The translations under genes were made by a program, and so were the position numbers. Below are positions 53,114 through 61,598 of a DNA stretch of 64,000 bases, in pieces. This stretch comes from Kutzneria sp. CA-103260 (GTDB taxonomy: Bacteria > Actinomycetota > Actinomycetes > Mycobacteriales > Pseudonocardiaceae): the NCBI RefSeq assembly GCF_018263855.1, contig NZ_CP073318.1, positions 2,232,001 through 2,296,000 on the forward strand, written 5' to 3'. Position 1 is the first letter of the stretch. Every line of letters starts with the position of its first letter. The notes beneath the pieces are model-generated. The model searched no databases and was not told where the DNA came from. It worked only from the letters and a program-made list of their open reading frames with translations.

Positions 53114-54406
53114 CTATCCGTTGTGCGAACGCCGGTCGCGCTCGGCCGCGGTGAGCTCGTCGGCGAGTTTGCGCAGGAAGTCGGCGGCGGACATGGTGCC
53201 GAGCAGCACCTTCTGGTACAGGGGTTCGCTGTCGGCCTTGGTGATGGCGGAGAACTGCGGCAGGGCGAAGGGCGCGGACGCCATGACGGTGTCCTTGGCG
53301 CGCAGCACACCGAGCGCCATCTCGACCGGCTGGTCGGCGCGCAGCCAGCTGTCGCCGTACACGTCGGTGTTGGCCGGGATCTGCCCGACCTGCTGGTTCC
53401 AGTAGCTGTTGCTGTCGCGGGACAGCAGGAACTGGACGAACCGCCAGGCCGCGTCCTTGTGCTCGCTGGCCTTGAACACGCCGAAGCCGTCGGTGGGATT
53501 GGGCACCACGGTGCGCTTGCCGGACGGGCCCACGGGCAGCGGGATCGCGCCGACCTTGTCCGGACCCAGCGCCTTCAGCAGGTCGCCGGACGAGCCGAGG
53601 TTGTGGTGCATCATCGCCACCGAGCCGCCGATGAACTCGGCGACCATCTGGGTGTAGCCGTTGTTGACGTCCGCGGTCGGCGTCGCCTTGCCGTACAGCG
53701 CGGCGACCTTGCCCACGAGGTCGACATTGCCGGGGTCGGCGGTGGTGCTCGTGCCGTTCGCGGTGAAGAAGCTCGGCACGCCGGAGTAGGCGTACGCCTC
53801 GCTGAGCAGTTGGAACACCGAGCCACCGCCACCACGGATGGTGTATCCGTACCGGTTCGTGGCCTTGTCGGTCAACGCGGCCGCGTCGGTCAGCAGATCG
53901 TCCCATGTGGACGGTGGTTGGAGCCCGGCCCGGGCGAACCAGTCCTTGCGGTACCAGATGACGTCCAGGTTCGCCGAGGACGGCAGCTCGTACAGCTTGT
54001 GGTCACTGCTGGCCTTGCGGACGTCGTCGACCAGATCGGGCAGCAGCTTGTCGTGCAGGGGACTGGCGGACAGCCGGTCGTCCAGCGGTTCCAGCGCGTC
54101 CTGGCCGACCAGGTCGGCCAGGTACGAGGTGGTGATGCCGCCGACGTCGGGTGTGGCGCCGCCGGCGATCGCGGTGTCGTACTTCTGCTGCACCGAGGAA
54201 CTGGGGATGCCGACGTACTCGACGTGGACATCGGGGTTGGCCCGCTCGAACTCGGCGATCAGGTGCTGGAGGACCGGCGTGCGGGCCGGCCCGCCGTTGT
54301 TGTCCCAGAACGTGATCGTCTCGGCGCCGCCACCACCGTCGTCGCCGCACGCGGCCATCGCCAGCGCGCACGCCAGGACCAGTGCGATCGTCTTGACTCC
54401 GCTCAT
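53114..54406 (-). CDS. ABC sugar-binding lipoprotein
   Basis: 430 residues of the family 1 extracellular solute-binding proteins. The lipoprotein signal ends in LAMAAC (Cys ~20), followed by an Asp/Gly-rich tether. The mature part begins ITFWDNNGGPARTPVL and contains WYRKDWFARAGLQPPSTWDD (~158), typical for oligosaccharide binders. The start overlaps the upstream permease stop (ATGA), so lipoprotein and permeases are made together. Given two pectate lyases in the same operon, oligogalacturonides are the likely cargo. It sits third in the transporter gene order, after the permeases, which is less usual. Confidence 0.88.
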   Translation of the reverse strand: MSGVKTIALVLACALAMAACGDDGGGGAETITFWDNNGGPARTPVLQHLIAEFERANPDVHVEYVGIPSSSVQQKYDTAIAGGATPDVGGITTSYLADLVGQDALEPLDDRLSASPLHDKLLPDLVDDVRKASSDHKLYELPSSANLDVIWYRKDWFARAGLQPPSTWDDLLTDAAALTDKATNRYGYTIRGGGGSVFQLLSEAYAYSGVPSFFTANGTSTTADPGNVDLVGKVAALYGKATPTADVNNGYTQMVAEFIGGSVAMMHHNLGSSGDLLKALGPDKVGAIPLPVGPSGKRTVVPNPTDGFGVFKASEHKDAAWRFVQFLLSRDSNSYWNQQVGQIPANTDVYGDSWLRADQPVEMALGVLRAKDTVMASAPFALPQFSAITKADSEPLYQKVLLGTMSAADFLRKLADELTAAERDRRSHNG

Positions 54407-55218
54407 CCCTTCACCGCTCCCGCCGTCAGTCCCTGCATCAGGAATCGCTGGATCACCGCGAACACCGCCACCACGGGCACCGCCGCGACCACACCGCCGG
54501 CGGCGAGCGCGCCGAAGTCCACGTTGAACTCGCCGAGCGTGTAGCTCAGCCCGACCGGCAGCGTGAACCTGTCCTGGCGGCCGGAGAACATGAGTGCGAA
54601 CAGGAAGTTGTTCCAGGCGCCGATGAACGCGAACGAGCCGACCGCCACCAGCGCCGGCCGCAGCTGCGGCAGCACCACCGCGAGGAACGCGCGCAGCCGG
54701 CCGCACCCGTCCACCATCGCGGCCTCCTCCAGGTCGACGGGCACACCCCGGACGAAGCCGCTCATCAGGATCAGCGCCAGCGGCAGCTGGAACGCGCTGT
54801 CCGCGATCACCAGCCCCGGCAGGCTGTTGAGCAGGTGTGCCGCCTTGAACACCAGGAACAGCGGGATGAGCACCATCGCGCCGGGCACGAACTGGGAGCA
54901 CAGCAGGGCCAGCAGGAACGCCCGCCTGCCCCGGAAGGCGAACCGTGCCAGCGCGTAGCCGCCCATCAGCGCGAACACGCTGACCACGACCAGGGTGCCG
55001 ACCGCGACGATCAGGCTGTTGCGGAAGAACACGGCGAAGCCGAGATCCGTCCACACGGTGCGGAAGTGGTCCAGCGTGATCGGCCACGGCACCAGCGCGG
55101 TCGACCCGGTCGGCCGGAACGCGAACACCAGCATCCAGTAGAACGGCACCAGCGTGACCACCAGATAGGCGCCGAGCGGCAGGAACAGCCGGACGGCCCG
55201 GCCCTGCTTGTCGTGCAT
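54403..55218 (-). CDS. ABC sugar transporter permease (MalG type)
   Basis: 271 residues, six predicted helices, beginning MHDKQGRAVRLFLPLGAYLV. The cytoplasmic coupling loop is EEAAMVDGCGRLRAFLAVVL (~172-191), matching the EAAxxDG consensus of carbohydrate permeases. ATG 55218 is 2 nt from the first permease stop, and the gene end overlaps the binding-protein start. The longer open frame upstream is a shadow of the first permease. Confidence 0.88.
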   Translation of the reverse strand: MHDKQGRAVRLFLPLGAYLVVTLVPFYWMLVFAFRPTGSTALVPWPITLDHFRTVWTDLGFAVFFRNSLIVAVGTLVVVSVFALMGGYALARFAFRGRRAFLLALLCSQFVPGAMVLIPLFLVFKAAHLLNSLPGLVIADSAFQLPLALILMSGFVRGVPVDLEEAAMVDGCGRLRAFLAVVLPQLRPALVAVGSFAFIGAWNNFLFALMFSGRQDRFTLPVGLSYTLGEFNVDFGALAAGGVVAAVPVVAVFAVIQRFLMQGLTAGAVKG

Positions 55219-55220
55219 CC

Positions 55221-56093
55221 TCACCTCCGGTCGAACTTGGACAGCCGCAGGTACAGCACGGAGAAGAACAGCAGCACGACGAAGCCCGCGGTGGTCAGCG
55301 CCGAGCCGTAGCCGAAGTCGTGCGAGTCGACCGCCTTGCGCGCCACGTACAGCGGCAGCGTCGTGGTCTGGTCCGCCGGGCCGCCGCCGGTGAGCGTGTA
55401 GAGCAGGTCGACGTTGTTGAACTCCCACACCGCCCGCAGCAGGGTCGACAGCACGATGGCGTCACGCAGGTGCGGCAGGGTCACCATGCGGAACCGCTGC
55501 CACCGGGTCGCGCCGTCCACCGCGGCCGCCTCGTACAATTCACCGGGAATGCCCTGTAGGTCGGCGAGCAGCAGGATGGCGAAGAAGGGCACCCCGCGCC
55601 ACAGCTCCGCGACCACCGTGGCAGGGAAGACGGTGGACGGGTCGCCGAGCACGGAGGTGCCCTGGTCGCCGAGGCCCCAGGACGCCAACTGCTGGAAGAC
55701 GCCGGTGGACGGGTTGTAGATCAGGATCCAGATGCCGGTGGTCAGCACGCCGGACACCGCCCACGGCGAGAACACCAGGGCGCGGGCCAGGCCACGGCCG
55801 ACGAACGTCTCGTTCACGATCAGCGCGAGCGTCAGGCCGAACAGCAGTTGCAGCCCGACCTCGACGACCACCCACTGCGCGCTGAACCCCAGGCTCTGCC
55901 AGAACAGCGGGTCGTGCAGCAGCATCTGCCGGAAGTTGTCCAGGCCGGCGAAGCCGTTGGCCCAACTGCGGGTGGCGTTGTAGTGCTGGAGGCTGTAGTA
56001 CGCGACGCTGCCGACGGGGTAGGCCAGGAACACGGCCATCAGCAGCACCGTCGGCGCTATCAGCAGGTACGGCGTCCATCTGGCTCTGCTCAC
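55221..56093 (-). CDS. ABC sugar transporter permease (MalF type)
   Basis: 290 residues, six helices, starting VSRARWTPYLLIAPTVLLMA. The EAA loop is YEAAAVDGATRWQRFRMVTL (~202-221). GTG 56093 has GGAAGGA about 10 nt upstream; ATG 56150 would add 19 basic residues and is less likely. It pairs with the next permease to form the membrane channel. No ATP-binding subunit is encoded in the operon, so a shared MsiK-type ATPase elsewhere in the genome is expected to power it. Confidence 0.87.
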   Translation of the reverse strand: MSRARWTPYLLIAPTVLLMAVFLAYPVGSVAYYSLQHYNATRSWANGFAGLDNFRQMLLHDPLFWQSLGFSAQWVVVEVGLQLLFGLTLALIVNETFVGRGLARALVFSPWAVSGVLTTGIWILIYNPSTGVFQQLASWGLGDQGTSVLGDPSTVFPATVVAELWRGVPFFAILLLADLQGIPGELYEAAAVDGATRWQRFRMVTLPHLRDAIVLSTLLRAVWEFNNVDLLYTLTGGGPADQTTTLPLYVARKAVDSHDFGYGSALTTAGFVVLLFFSVLYLRLSKFDRR

Positions 56094-56171
56094 GCCGCGG
56101 GTGTCCTTCCGGGTAAGGGTGCCGGTGCGCCGGTGGGGGCGCACCGGCACCTCTGGCGGGACGGCGGTCCG

Positions 56172-57413
56172 TCAGCCGAGATGGCCCGCGCCGGCGCTGC
56201 CGGGCAACTGCGCGGGCAGCGCCGAGGCCGGTTGGAGTCCGATGTAGAGCGTCGGCGTCCAGTTGACCGTCGTGGCCAGCGGTGTGGCGGGATTCGCCGC
56301 GTTGAACGCTGCCACGACGTCGACGTCCTTGCCGTTGACCACGCTGCCGGTGGCGTGGATGCCGGTGCCACCCCAGTTGTGCAGAGCGTCGGCCGCGGTC
56401 ACGCCACTGAACTGGAAGTTGTTGTTCTGGGCGTAGATCTGCGACTGCTTGCCGACGCCGAGGCTGTAGTCGAAGCCGGCGCCGGACCGGTAGAGGTTGT
56501 CGTACACGTGCACCTCGCCGAAGCGGACCCGGGGCGCGCGTTCCTGCACCCCGTCGAACACGTTGTGGTGCACGGTGATCCGCAGGTGCCCGGCGTCGGA
56601 CGTCTTGCTGTCCGAGTTGCCGACCAGCATGGTCTTGTCGTGCTGGGTGAACACGTTCTGCTCGACCGTGACCAGGTCGGTCGCGTCGGTCAGGTCCAGC
56701 TGCCCGTCGTGCTGCTGGAACGGCCGCCCGAAGTACGTCGGCTCCTGGCTGTCCGGGTACGGCGCGTCGGTGAACGTGTTGTGGTCGACCCACACGTGCG
56801 TCGCACCCTGCAGGGAGACGTTGTCGAACAACGAGTTCCAGTTGCCCGTGCTGCCGTCGGTGGGATCCCACTGGGGGAAGCAGTCGAAGGCGTTGGCGAG
56901 GGTGAGGTTGCGGATGATCACGTTGTCGCTCTTGACGACCAGGTTGGCGCCGAGCAGCCGGGCGGTCGTGCCGACGCCGACGATCGTCGTGTTCGCGCCG
57001 ACCCTGATCTGCACGCGGGCCGCCTGCCTGGACTCCGACGCCGCACGGGCGCTTTCCAGCGGACCGGACGGCACCTTGCCCCGGCCCCAGGTCGCCGGGT
57101 CGTACGCCTTGAGGTAGCCGGCCAGTGTGTAGCCTCCCGTGGCGTAGTCCTGGCAGGACAGCGGCCGGCCCGACGAGTCGGTGTTGGCGTCGATGACGCC
57201 CTGGACGTAGACGATCTTCGGCGTGTCACCGGACACCGCGGCGGCCAGCTGGTCGCGGGTGGTGACCGTGGTGACGTGACCGGTGGCGGCGGCGGAACCG
57301 CCCGTCGTGCCGTTGGCCCAGCCGTCCTTGCCGGGAAGAGGCTGGTGGCCGGGGTCGGTGGCGTGTGGGGAGAGCAGGGCAGCGGCCGTGAGCGCGGCCA
57401 TGAACAGCTTCAT
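56172..57413 (-). CDS. Secreted PL1 pectate lyase
   Basis: 413 residues, right-handed parallel beta-helix of polysaccharide lyase family 1, which cleaves polygalacturonate by beta-elimination using Ca2+. Diagnostic blocks: ANTTIVGVGTTARLLG (~146), HVWVDHNTF (~209), HDKTMLVGNSDS (~257) and the catalytic Arg region APRVRFGEVHVYDNLY (~290). The N-terminus MKLFMAALTAAALLSPHA is a short signal peptide. It starts 21 nt after the upstream pectate lyase stop, and a 78-nt gap separates it from the first permease gene. Confidence 0.87.
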   Translation of the reverse strand: MKLFMAALTAAALLSPHATDPGHQPLPGKDGWANGTTGGSAAATGHVTTVTTRDQLAAAVSGDTPKIVYVQGVIDANTDSSGRPLSCQDYATGGYTLAGYLKAYDPATWGRGKVPSGPLESARAASESRQAARVQIRVGANTTIVGVGTTARLLGANLVVKSDNVIIRNLTLANAFDCFPQWDPTDGSTGNWNSLFDNVSLQGATHVWVDHNTFTDAPYPDSQEPTYFGRPFQQHDGQLDLTDATDLVTVEQNVFTQHDKTMLVGNSDSKTSDAGHLRITVHHNVFDGVQERAPRVRFGEVHVYDNLYRSGAGFDYSLGVGKQSQIYAQNNNFQFSGVTAADALHNWGGTGIHATGSVVNGKDVDVVAAFNAANPATPLATTVNWTPTLYIGLQPASALPAQLPGSAGAGHLG

Positions 57414-57434
57414 TGCTGTTGCCTTCCGGGGAGA

Positions 57435-58403
57435 TCAGCCGACGACGCCGGTGCCGGCGCCCGCGGTGACCGAGCTGACCACCGACGAGGTCGGCGTGAG
57501 AGTGAAGCTGTACGGCGGCGTGGTGAAGCTGCCGGTGCGGGTGATGTCGGTGGCCCCGCCGCCCAGGTCGTTGCCGGAGAGGTTGGCGTAGCCGTCGACC
57601 TTGCTGTCGCCCGTGGTGGTGACGGCGGTCTTCGTGTCGCGGAAGACGTTGTTCTGCACCAGGGTCTGCGCGTTCATCCGCGAGTGCACCGCGCTGTCGG
57701 AGACGTTCTGGAAGTAGTTGTCGTAGACGTGCGCCGTGCCGAACCGCACGCTGGGCAGCCGGGAGTTGACGTTGCTGAACCAGTTGTGCGCGTACGTCAC
57801 GTGCAGGTGCCCGGTGTCCTCGGCGGCGTTGCTGTCCGAGTGGCCGACCAGGGAGACCTTGTAGTGGTCGTGGAAGTGGTTCCAGGACAGCGTGATGTAG
57901 TCGGCGGCATGGGTGATGTCCACCAGGCCGTCGTAGTAGTCCTTGCCGTGGGACAGGTCCGAGGACAGGTCGTCGTGGTCCACCCAGACGTGGTTGGCGC
58001 CGCGGATGATGGTGATGGCGTCGGTGCCGACCGCCTTGCTGATCCGCAGGTCCTGCAGGATCACGTTGTGCACGCCGTCCAGTTCGAGCCCGCCGCCGGT
58101 GAAACCGGAGGCCGCGCCGACGCCGACGACGGTGGTGTTGGAGCCGACCTTGACCTGGCCGGACAGGCTGATGGTGCCGGACACCCGCACGGTTTTGGCG
58201 GCGTCTCCCTTGACCGCCGCGGTGAAGGTGGACAGCGAGCTGACGGTGGTCGTGGTGCCGCCGGCGCCGCCGGTCGTGCCCGCGCCATAGCCCTCCAGTG
58301 TGGACGTGGCGGCCTGTGCGGTGCCTGCGAGCAGGTTCACGGCGAAGGCGGCGCACGCGGGCAGCAGGGCGAGCGCGACCTTTCGCCGAAGCGTTGCGGA
58401 CAT
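57435..58403 (-). CDS. Secreted PL1 pectate lyase (compact)
   Basis: 322 residues, first gene of the pectin operon. Signal peptide with cleavage after TAQAA (~32). PL1 blocks: NTTVVGVGAASGFTGGG (~87), HVWVDHDDLSSDLSHGKDYY (~128), YKVSLVGHSDSN (~170) and LPSVRFGTAHVYDNYF (~203) with the catalytic Arg. It is shorter than the following lyase and lacks its large inserted loops, so the two probably differ in endo/exo behaviour or methylation tolerance. ATG 58403 has an AGAGGG element about 7 nt upstream; the longer frame is rejected as it lacks a signal peptide start. Transcribed divergently from the LacI gene. Confidence 0.88.
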   Translation of the reverse strand: MSATLRRKVALALLPACAAFAVNLLAGTAQAATSTLEGYGAGTTGGAGGTTTTVSSLSTFTAAVKGDAAKTVRVSGTISLSGQVKVGSNTTVVGVGAASGFTGGGLELDGVHNVILQDLRISKAVGTDAITIIRGANHVWVDHDDLSSDLSHGKDYYDGLVDITHAADYITLSWNHFHDHYKVSLVGHSDSNAAEDTGHLHVTYAHNWFSNVNSRLPSVRFGTAHVYDNYFQNVSDSAVHSRMNAQTLVQNNVFRDTKTAVTTTGDSKVDGYANLSGNDLGGGATDITRTGSFTTPPYSFTLTPTSSVVSSVTAGAGTGVVG

Positions 58404-58529
58404 GGAAACCCTCTTTTCCAGCAGGATGGGATGAGCAGTTTCTGCGAATGTGAATCGCATCCGGATGTGTGAACAAGTGTTGTGGGCGTGTTCGTCGAAT
58501 GTCAACTTTCGATGTCATTCGATGAAATG

Positions 58530-58548
58530 CGTCGAATTGTGTTCGACG
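58530..58548. promoter_or_regulatory. Putative LacI operator
   Basis: Perfect 19-bp inverted repeat CGTCGAA-TTGTG-TTCGACG in the 213-bp region between divergent pectate lyase and LacI genes. Related half-sites (TTCGTCGAA at about 58491, TTCGATG twice at about 58508-58524) lie just beside it, suggesting cooperative binding. Confidence 0.55.
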
Positions 58549-58616
58549 TGTCCGCCGATCGGCTCGTCAATTGTGAACCGCTTGTCGCCGTGGTCGGTGG
58601 TCTGTAACGTGGGTTG

Positions 58617-59558
58617 GTGGTCACGATCGCCGACGTCGCCCGCCATGCCGGGGTGGCGCCGAGCACGGTGTCGTATGTGCTGACCGGCAAGCGCGCGATA
58701 TCGGAGGAAACCGCCGACCGGGTCTGGGGGAGCATTCGGTCGCTCGGCTACCGGCCGCGCGGCGGAATGCCGTCGTCCGCCGCGGTCGGCGCCATCGGCG
58801 TTCTGCTGCCGCTGCGTGGGGGCGTCAATGTGGCCGTCGCGATGCGATTCGTCCGCGCGGTCGTGGACACCTCGCGCCGGCGCGACCGGGACGTCCTGGT
58901 GATCACCGCCGACGAGGGTGCGGACGGCGTGCTGCGCGCCGCCGAATCGGTGGCCGGCCTGGTGGTGATGGACGTCGAGATGGACGACCCGCGAGTCCCG
59001 GCGCTGCGGTCGTCTCCGACACCGTCGGTGCTGATCGGCGTGCCGACGGATCCGAGCGGCCTGAGCTGCGTCGACCTGGGCTTCTCGGCCGCGTACGCGA
59101 TGTGCGTCGACCACCTGGCCGACCGTGGACACCTGGACATCGCGTTGCTGGGCGCGCCGCGTGCGGTCTACGAGCGGCGCACCGGCTACGCCGAGCGAGG
59201 CGTCGCCGGTTTCAGTGCGGCGGCCCTGCGCCGGGGAGTGAATTTCGTGGTGCGGGCCTGCGAGTCCGACGGCCTGGCGGCGAAGCGGCTGCTGGCCGAG
59301 CACAGCGAGATCACCGGGATTGTCGTGCACAACGAAGCCGCGCTGCCGGCCGTGGTGGCCGGCGCGCGCTCGTCGGTCGACGTGGTCGCGGTGTGCCCGG
59401 ACGAAGTGGCGCGGCGGACCGAGCCCAAGGTGTCCTCGGTGCACGTGCCGGCCGAGGACCTGGGCAGGCGCGCCGTCGAACTCCTGGCGGCGCGGATCGA
59501 CGGCGCCGCGCCGTTCGGGGTGGAGCTGTCTCGCCCGGTGCTGACCGGACGGAGCTGA
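58617..59558 (+). CDS. LacI-family transcriptional regulator
   Basis: 313 residues: an N-terminal LacI HTH (VTIADVARHAGVAPSTVSYV, ~1-20, then the hinge helix) and a periplasmic-binding-protein-like sensor domain (~60-310) with SVLIGVPTD and HVPAEDLGRRAVELL. GTG 58617 is used; TTG 58614 is possible. It is divergent from the pectin operon, so it is the likely repressor released by a pectin-derived sugar. Spacing to the next regulator gene is only 5 nt. Confidence 0.87.
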   Translation: MVTIADVARHAGVAPSTVSYVLTGKRAISEETADRVWGSIRSLGYRPRGGMPSSAAVGAIGVLLPLRGGVNVAVAMRFVRAVVDTSRRRDRDVLVITADEGADGVLRAAESVAGLVVMDVEMDDPRVPALRSSPTPSVLIGVPTDPSGLSCVDLGFSAAYAMCVDHLADRGHLDIALLGAPRAVYERRTGYAERGVAGFSAAALRRGVNFVVRACESDGLAAKRLLAEHSEITGIVVHNEAALPAVVAGARSSVDVVAVCPDEVARRTEPKVSSVHVPAEDLGRRAVELLAARIDGAAPFGVELSRPVLTGRS

Positions 59559-59563
59559 GCGCG

Positions 59564-60322
59564 TTGACGCGGGGGCATCCCACAGGCCCCACCGGGCCGG
59601 TGATCGGCCGTGCGCTCCAGCTTCTCGACGCGTTCGACCCGCAGCACCGCGAGCTGTCGCTGAGCGAGCTCGCACGGCGGGCGCACATGCCGTTGTCGAC
59701 GGCGCACCGGCTGATGCACGAGCTCTGCGCGTGGGGCGCTGTCGAGCGCGGTGACGACGGGTTGTACCGCATCGGGTTGCGGTTGTGGGAGCTCGGCTCG
59801 CTCGCGCCGCGCGGTCCGGGCCTGCGTGAGGTCGCTCTGCCGTACCTGGAGGACCTGTCCCGAAGCACCGGGGAGAACTCGCAGCTCGCCGTCAGGGTGG
59901 GCATGGAGCTCGTCTTCGTGGAGCGGCTCGCCGGCTCGGGTGCGGTGCCGGTGCTCACCCGCGTGGGCGGCCGGTTCGCCCTGACCGCAACCGGCGTCGG
60001 CCTGGTCCTGCTCGCGCACGCGCCGGTCGAGGTGCAGGAAGAGGTGCTCGGCGGCCCGTTCGAACGGTACACGAGCAAAACCGTCACCGATCCGACGCAG
60101 CTGCGCCGGATGCTGGCCGACGTCCGGTCGAAGGGCTTCTCGGTCAGCGACCGCCAGGTCACGATGGACGCCCTGTCGGTCGGCGCGCCGATCCGCGACG
60201 CGCGCGACGAGGTCGTCGCGGCGGTGTCGCTGGTCGTGCACCACGGCAGCGCCACGCCCCGCGCGCTGGCGTGGCTCGTGCGCACCAGCGCGCAGGCCAT
60301 CTCGCGCGCCCTGCCCGGCTGA
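59564..60322 (+). CDS. IclR-family transcriptional regulator
   Basis: 252 residues: winged HTH (LSLSELARRAHMPLSTAHRL, ~28-47) and an IclR ligand-binding domain (~85-245) with the typical NSQLAVRVGMELVFVERL and GAPIRDARDEVVAAVSLV. TTG 59564 has GGAG 9 nt upstream; GTG 59600 would remove 12 residues. It lies between the LacI gene and a Rieske oxygenase operon. IclR proteins often control aromatic or sugar-acid catabolism, so the oxygenase operon downstream is the most likely target. The upstream part of the open frame is a shadow of LacI. Confidence 0.85.
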   Translation: MTRGHPTGPTGPVIGRALQLLDAFDPQHRELSLSELARRAHMPLSTAHRLMHELCAWGAVERGDDGLYRIGLRLWELGSLAPRGPGLREVALPYLEDLSRSTGENSQLAVRVGMELVFVERLAGSGAVPVLTRVGGRFALTATGVGLVLLAHAPVEVQEEVLGGPFERYTSKTVTDPTQLRRMLADVRSKGFSVSDRQVTMDALSVGAPIRDARDEVVAAVSLVVHHGSATPRALAWLVRTSAQAISRALPG

Positions 60323-60332
60323 AGGCTTCCAT

Positions 60333-60342
60333 TTTCCGGAAA
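60333..60342. promoter_or_regulatory. Putative IclR operator
   Basis: TTTCCGGAAA, a perfect 10-bp palindrome inside the larger imperfect symmetry GGCTTCC/GGAAAGCC, 67 nt before the oxygenase start and 11 nt after the IclR stop. IclR-family sites commonly contain GGAAA/TTTCC halves. Confidence 0.45.
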
Positions 60343-60408
60343 GCCCACTACGGAACGAGCGGTGGTCTCGGTCAGCCTGTGACTCCCCCTGTCGGAGAGG
60401 AGCTGGTG

Positions 60409-61443
60409 ATGACGAGAATCCCGCGCGACCAGTGGTACGTCGCCGCCTACGGCGCCGAGATCGGGCACGACCTGTTCAGCCGCACCATCTGCGGGGAACC
60501 GATCCTGTTCTGGCGCACCCGCGACGGAGCGGTGACCGCTATGCCGGACCGGTGCGTGCACCGGCGTTTCCCCCTGTCACAGGCCCCTTCCCGGCTCGTC
60601 GACGACCAGGTGGTGTGCGGCTACCACGGTTTCACCTACGACGCGAGCGGCAAGTGCGTCGCCGTGCCGGGGCAGAGCCGCATCCCGCGCACCGCGCGGC
60701 TGCTGCCCTACCCGGTCGTGGAGCAGGACTCGTTCGTGTGGGTCTTCATCGGCGATCGGGTCAAGGCGGACGCGTCGCGGATCCCCCGCGCGCCGTGGCT
60801 CGTCTCGCCGGACCACACGACCGTCGCCGGCATGGAACCGTTGCGGGCCAGGTACTCCCTGCTGGTCGACAACCTGCTGGACCTGTCCCACGAGACGTAC
60901 CTGCACGGCGGGCACATCGGCACGCCGGAGGTCGCCGCCACCCCGATCACGACCACGGTCGACGAGGACGCCGGCGTGGTCTACGTCTCGCGGCACATCG
61001 ACGACGCGGAATGTCCGCCGTTCTACGCGAAGTCGACCGGCCTGCGGGGCCGGATCGCGCGCTGGCAGGACATCGAGTACACGCCGCCGTGCCTCTACCA
61101 GTTGCACAGCCGCATCGCGCCGGTCGGATCCGTGCCAGGCCCGGACGGCGCCGACCCGGACGCGTTCCACGTCGAGGTGGTATACGCCATCACGCCGGAG
61201 ACCGAACACTCCACGCACGACTTCTGGTGCGTGGCCAGGGATTTCGCGCTCGGCGACGAGGAGGTCTCGACGTTCCTGGCCGAGAGCAACCGCACGGTCG
61301 TGCTGCAGGACGTCGAGGCGCTGAACGTGCTCGAGCAGGTCATCGCGACCGAGCCGGCGGGCTACCAGGAACTGTCGATCAATATCGACACCGGCGGGCT
61401 CGCCGCGCGGCGGCTGCTCCAGCGACTGCTCACGACGTCATGA
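60409..61443 (+). CDS. Rieske oxygenase (vanillate O-demethylase-like)
   Basis: 344 residues. The N-terminal Rieske [2Fe-2S] domain has CVHRRFPLSQ and CGYHGF (~46-68). The catalytic domain carries the mononuclear iron motif DLSHETYLH (~161-169). Length, the start MTRIPRDQWYVAAYGAEIG and the domain layout match VanA-type aromatic O-demethylases, which release formaldehyde from methoxy-aromatic acids. ATG 60409 follows GGAGAGGAG. It is translated with a tiny protein and a reductase that overlap one another, forming a complete two-component oxygenase. Lignin-derived methoxybenzoates are likely substrates; the specific one is unknown. Confidence 0.85.
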   Translation: MTRIPRDQWYVAAYGAEIGHDLFSRTICGEPILFWRTRDGAVTAMPDRCVHRRFPLSQAPSRLVDDQVVCGYHGFTYDASGKCVAVPGQSRIPRTARLLPYPVVEQDSFVWVFIGDRVKADASRIPRAPWLVSPDHTTVAGMEPLRARYSLLVDNLLDLSHETYLHGGHIGTPEVAATPITTTVDEDAGVVYVSRHIDDAECPPFYAKSTGLRGRIARWQDIEYTPPCLYQLHSRIAPVGSVPGPDGADPDAFHVEVVYAITPETEHSTHDFWCVARDFALGDEEVSTFLAESNRTVVLQDVEALNVLEQVIATEPAGYQELSINIDTGGLAARRLLQRLLTTS

Positions 61444-61598
61444 CCGCGCCTTCGGGCGACCGCGTGGTCCGGGTGCACTGGGTGCCGGGCACTGATCGTC
61501 TCCGCGCGGTGTGCCACTGCTCGGCTGAGCGCGAATTCGACGATCCTGTCGAGATGTGGGAGTGGCTCCTCGATCATTCCGCGAGGCACGTGTCGTGA
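61440..61598 (+). CDS. 52-residue protein embedded in the Rieske operon
   Basis: Small hydrophilic protein (MTAPSGDRVVRVHWVPGTDR, then CHCSAEREFDDPVEMWEWLLDH). It overlaps the oxygenase stop (ATGA) and the reductase start (GTGA) by 4 nt each, which argues strongly that it is translated. The CHC pair in a predicted beta-hairpin followed by an acidic helix could bind metal or contact the Rieske/reductase pair. No family recognised with confidence. Confidence 0.75.
   Translation: MTAPSGDRVVRVHWVPGTDRLRAVCHCSAEREFDDPVEMWEWLLDHSARHVS

Noticed and set aside
54407..55087. Longer frame upstream of the binding lipoprotein.
   Set aside because: It is a shifted reading of the permease gene; the true start is a lipoprotein signal at 54406.
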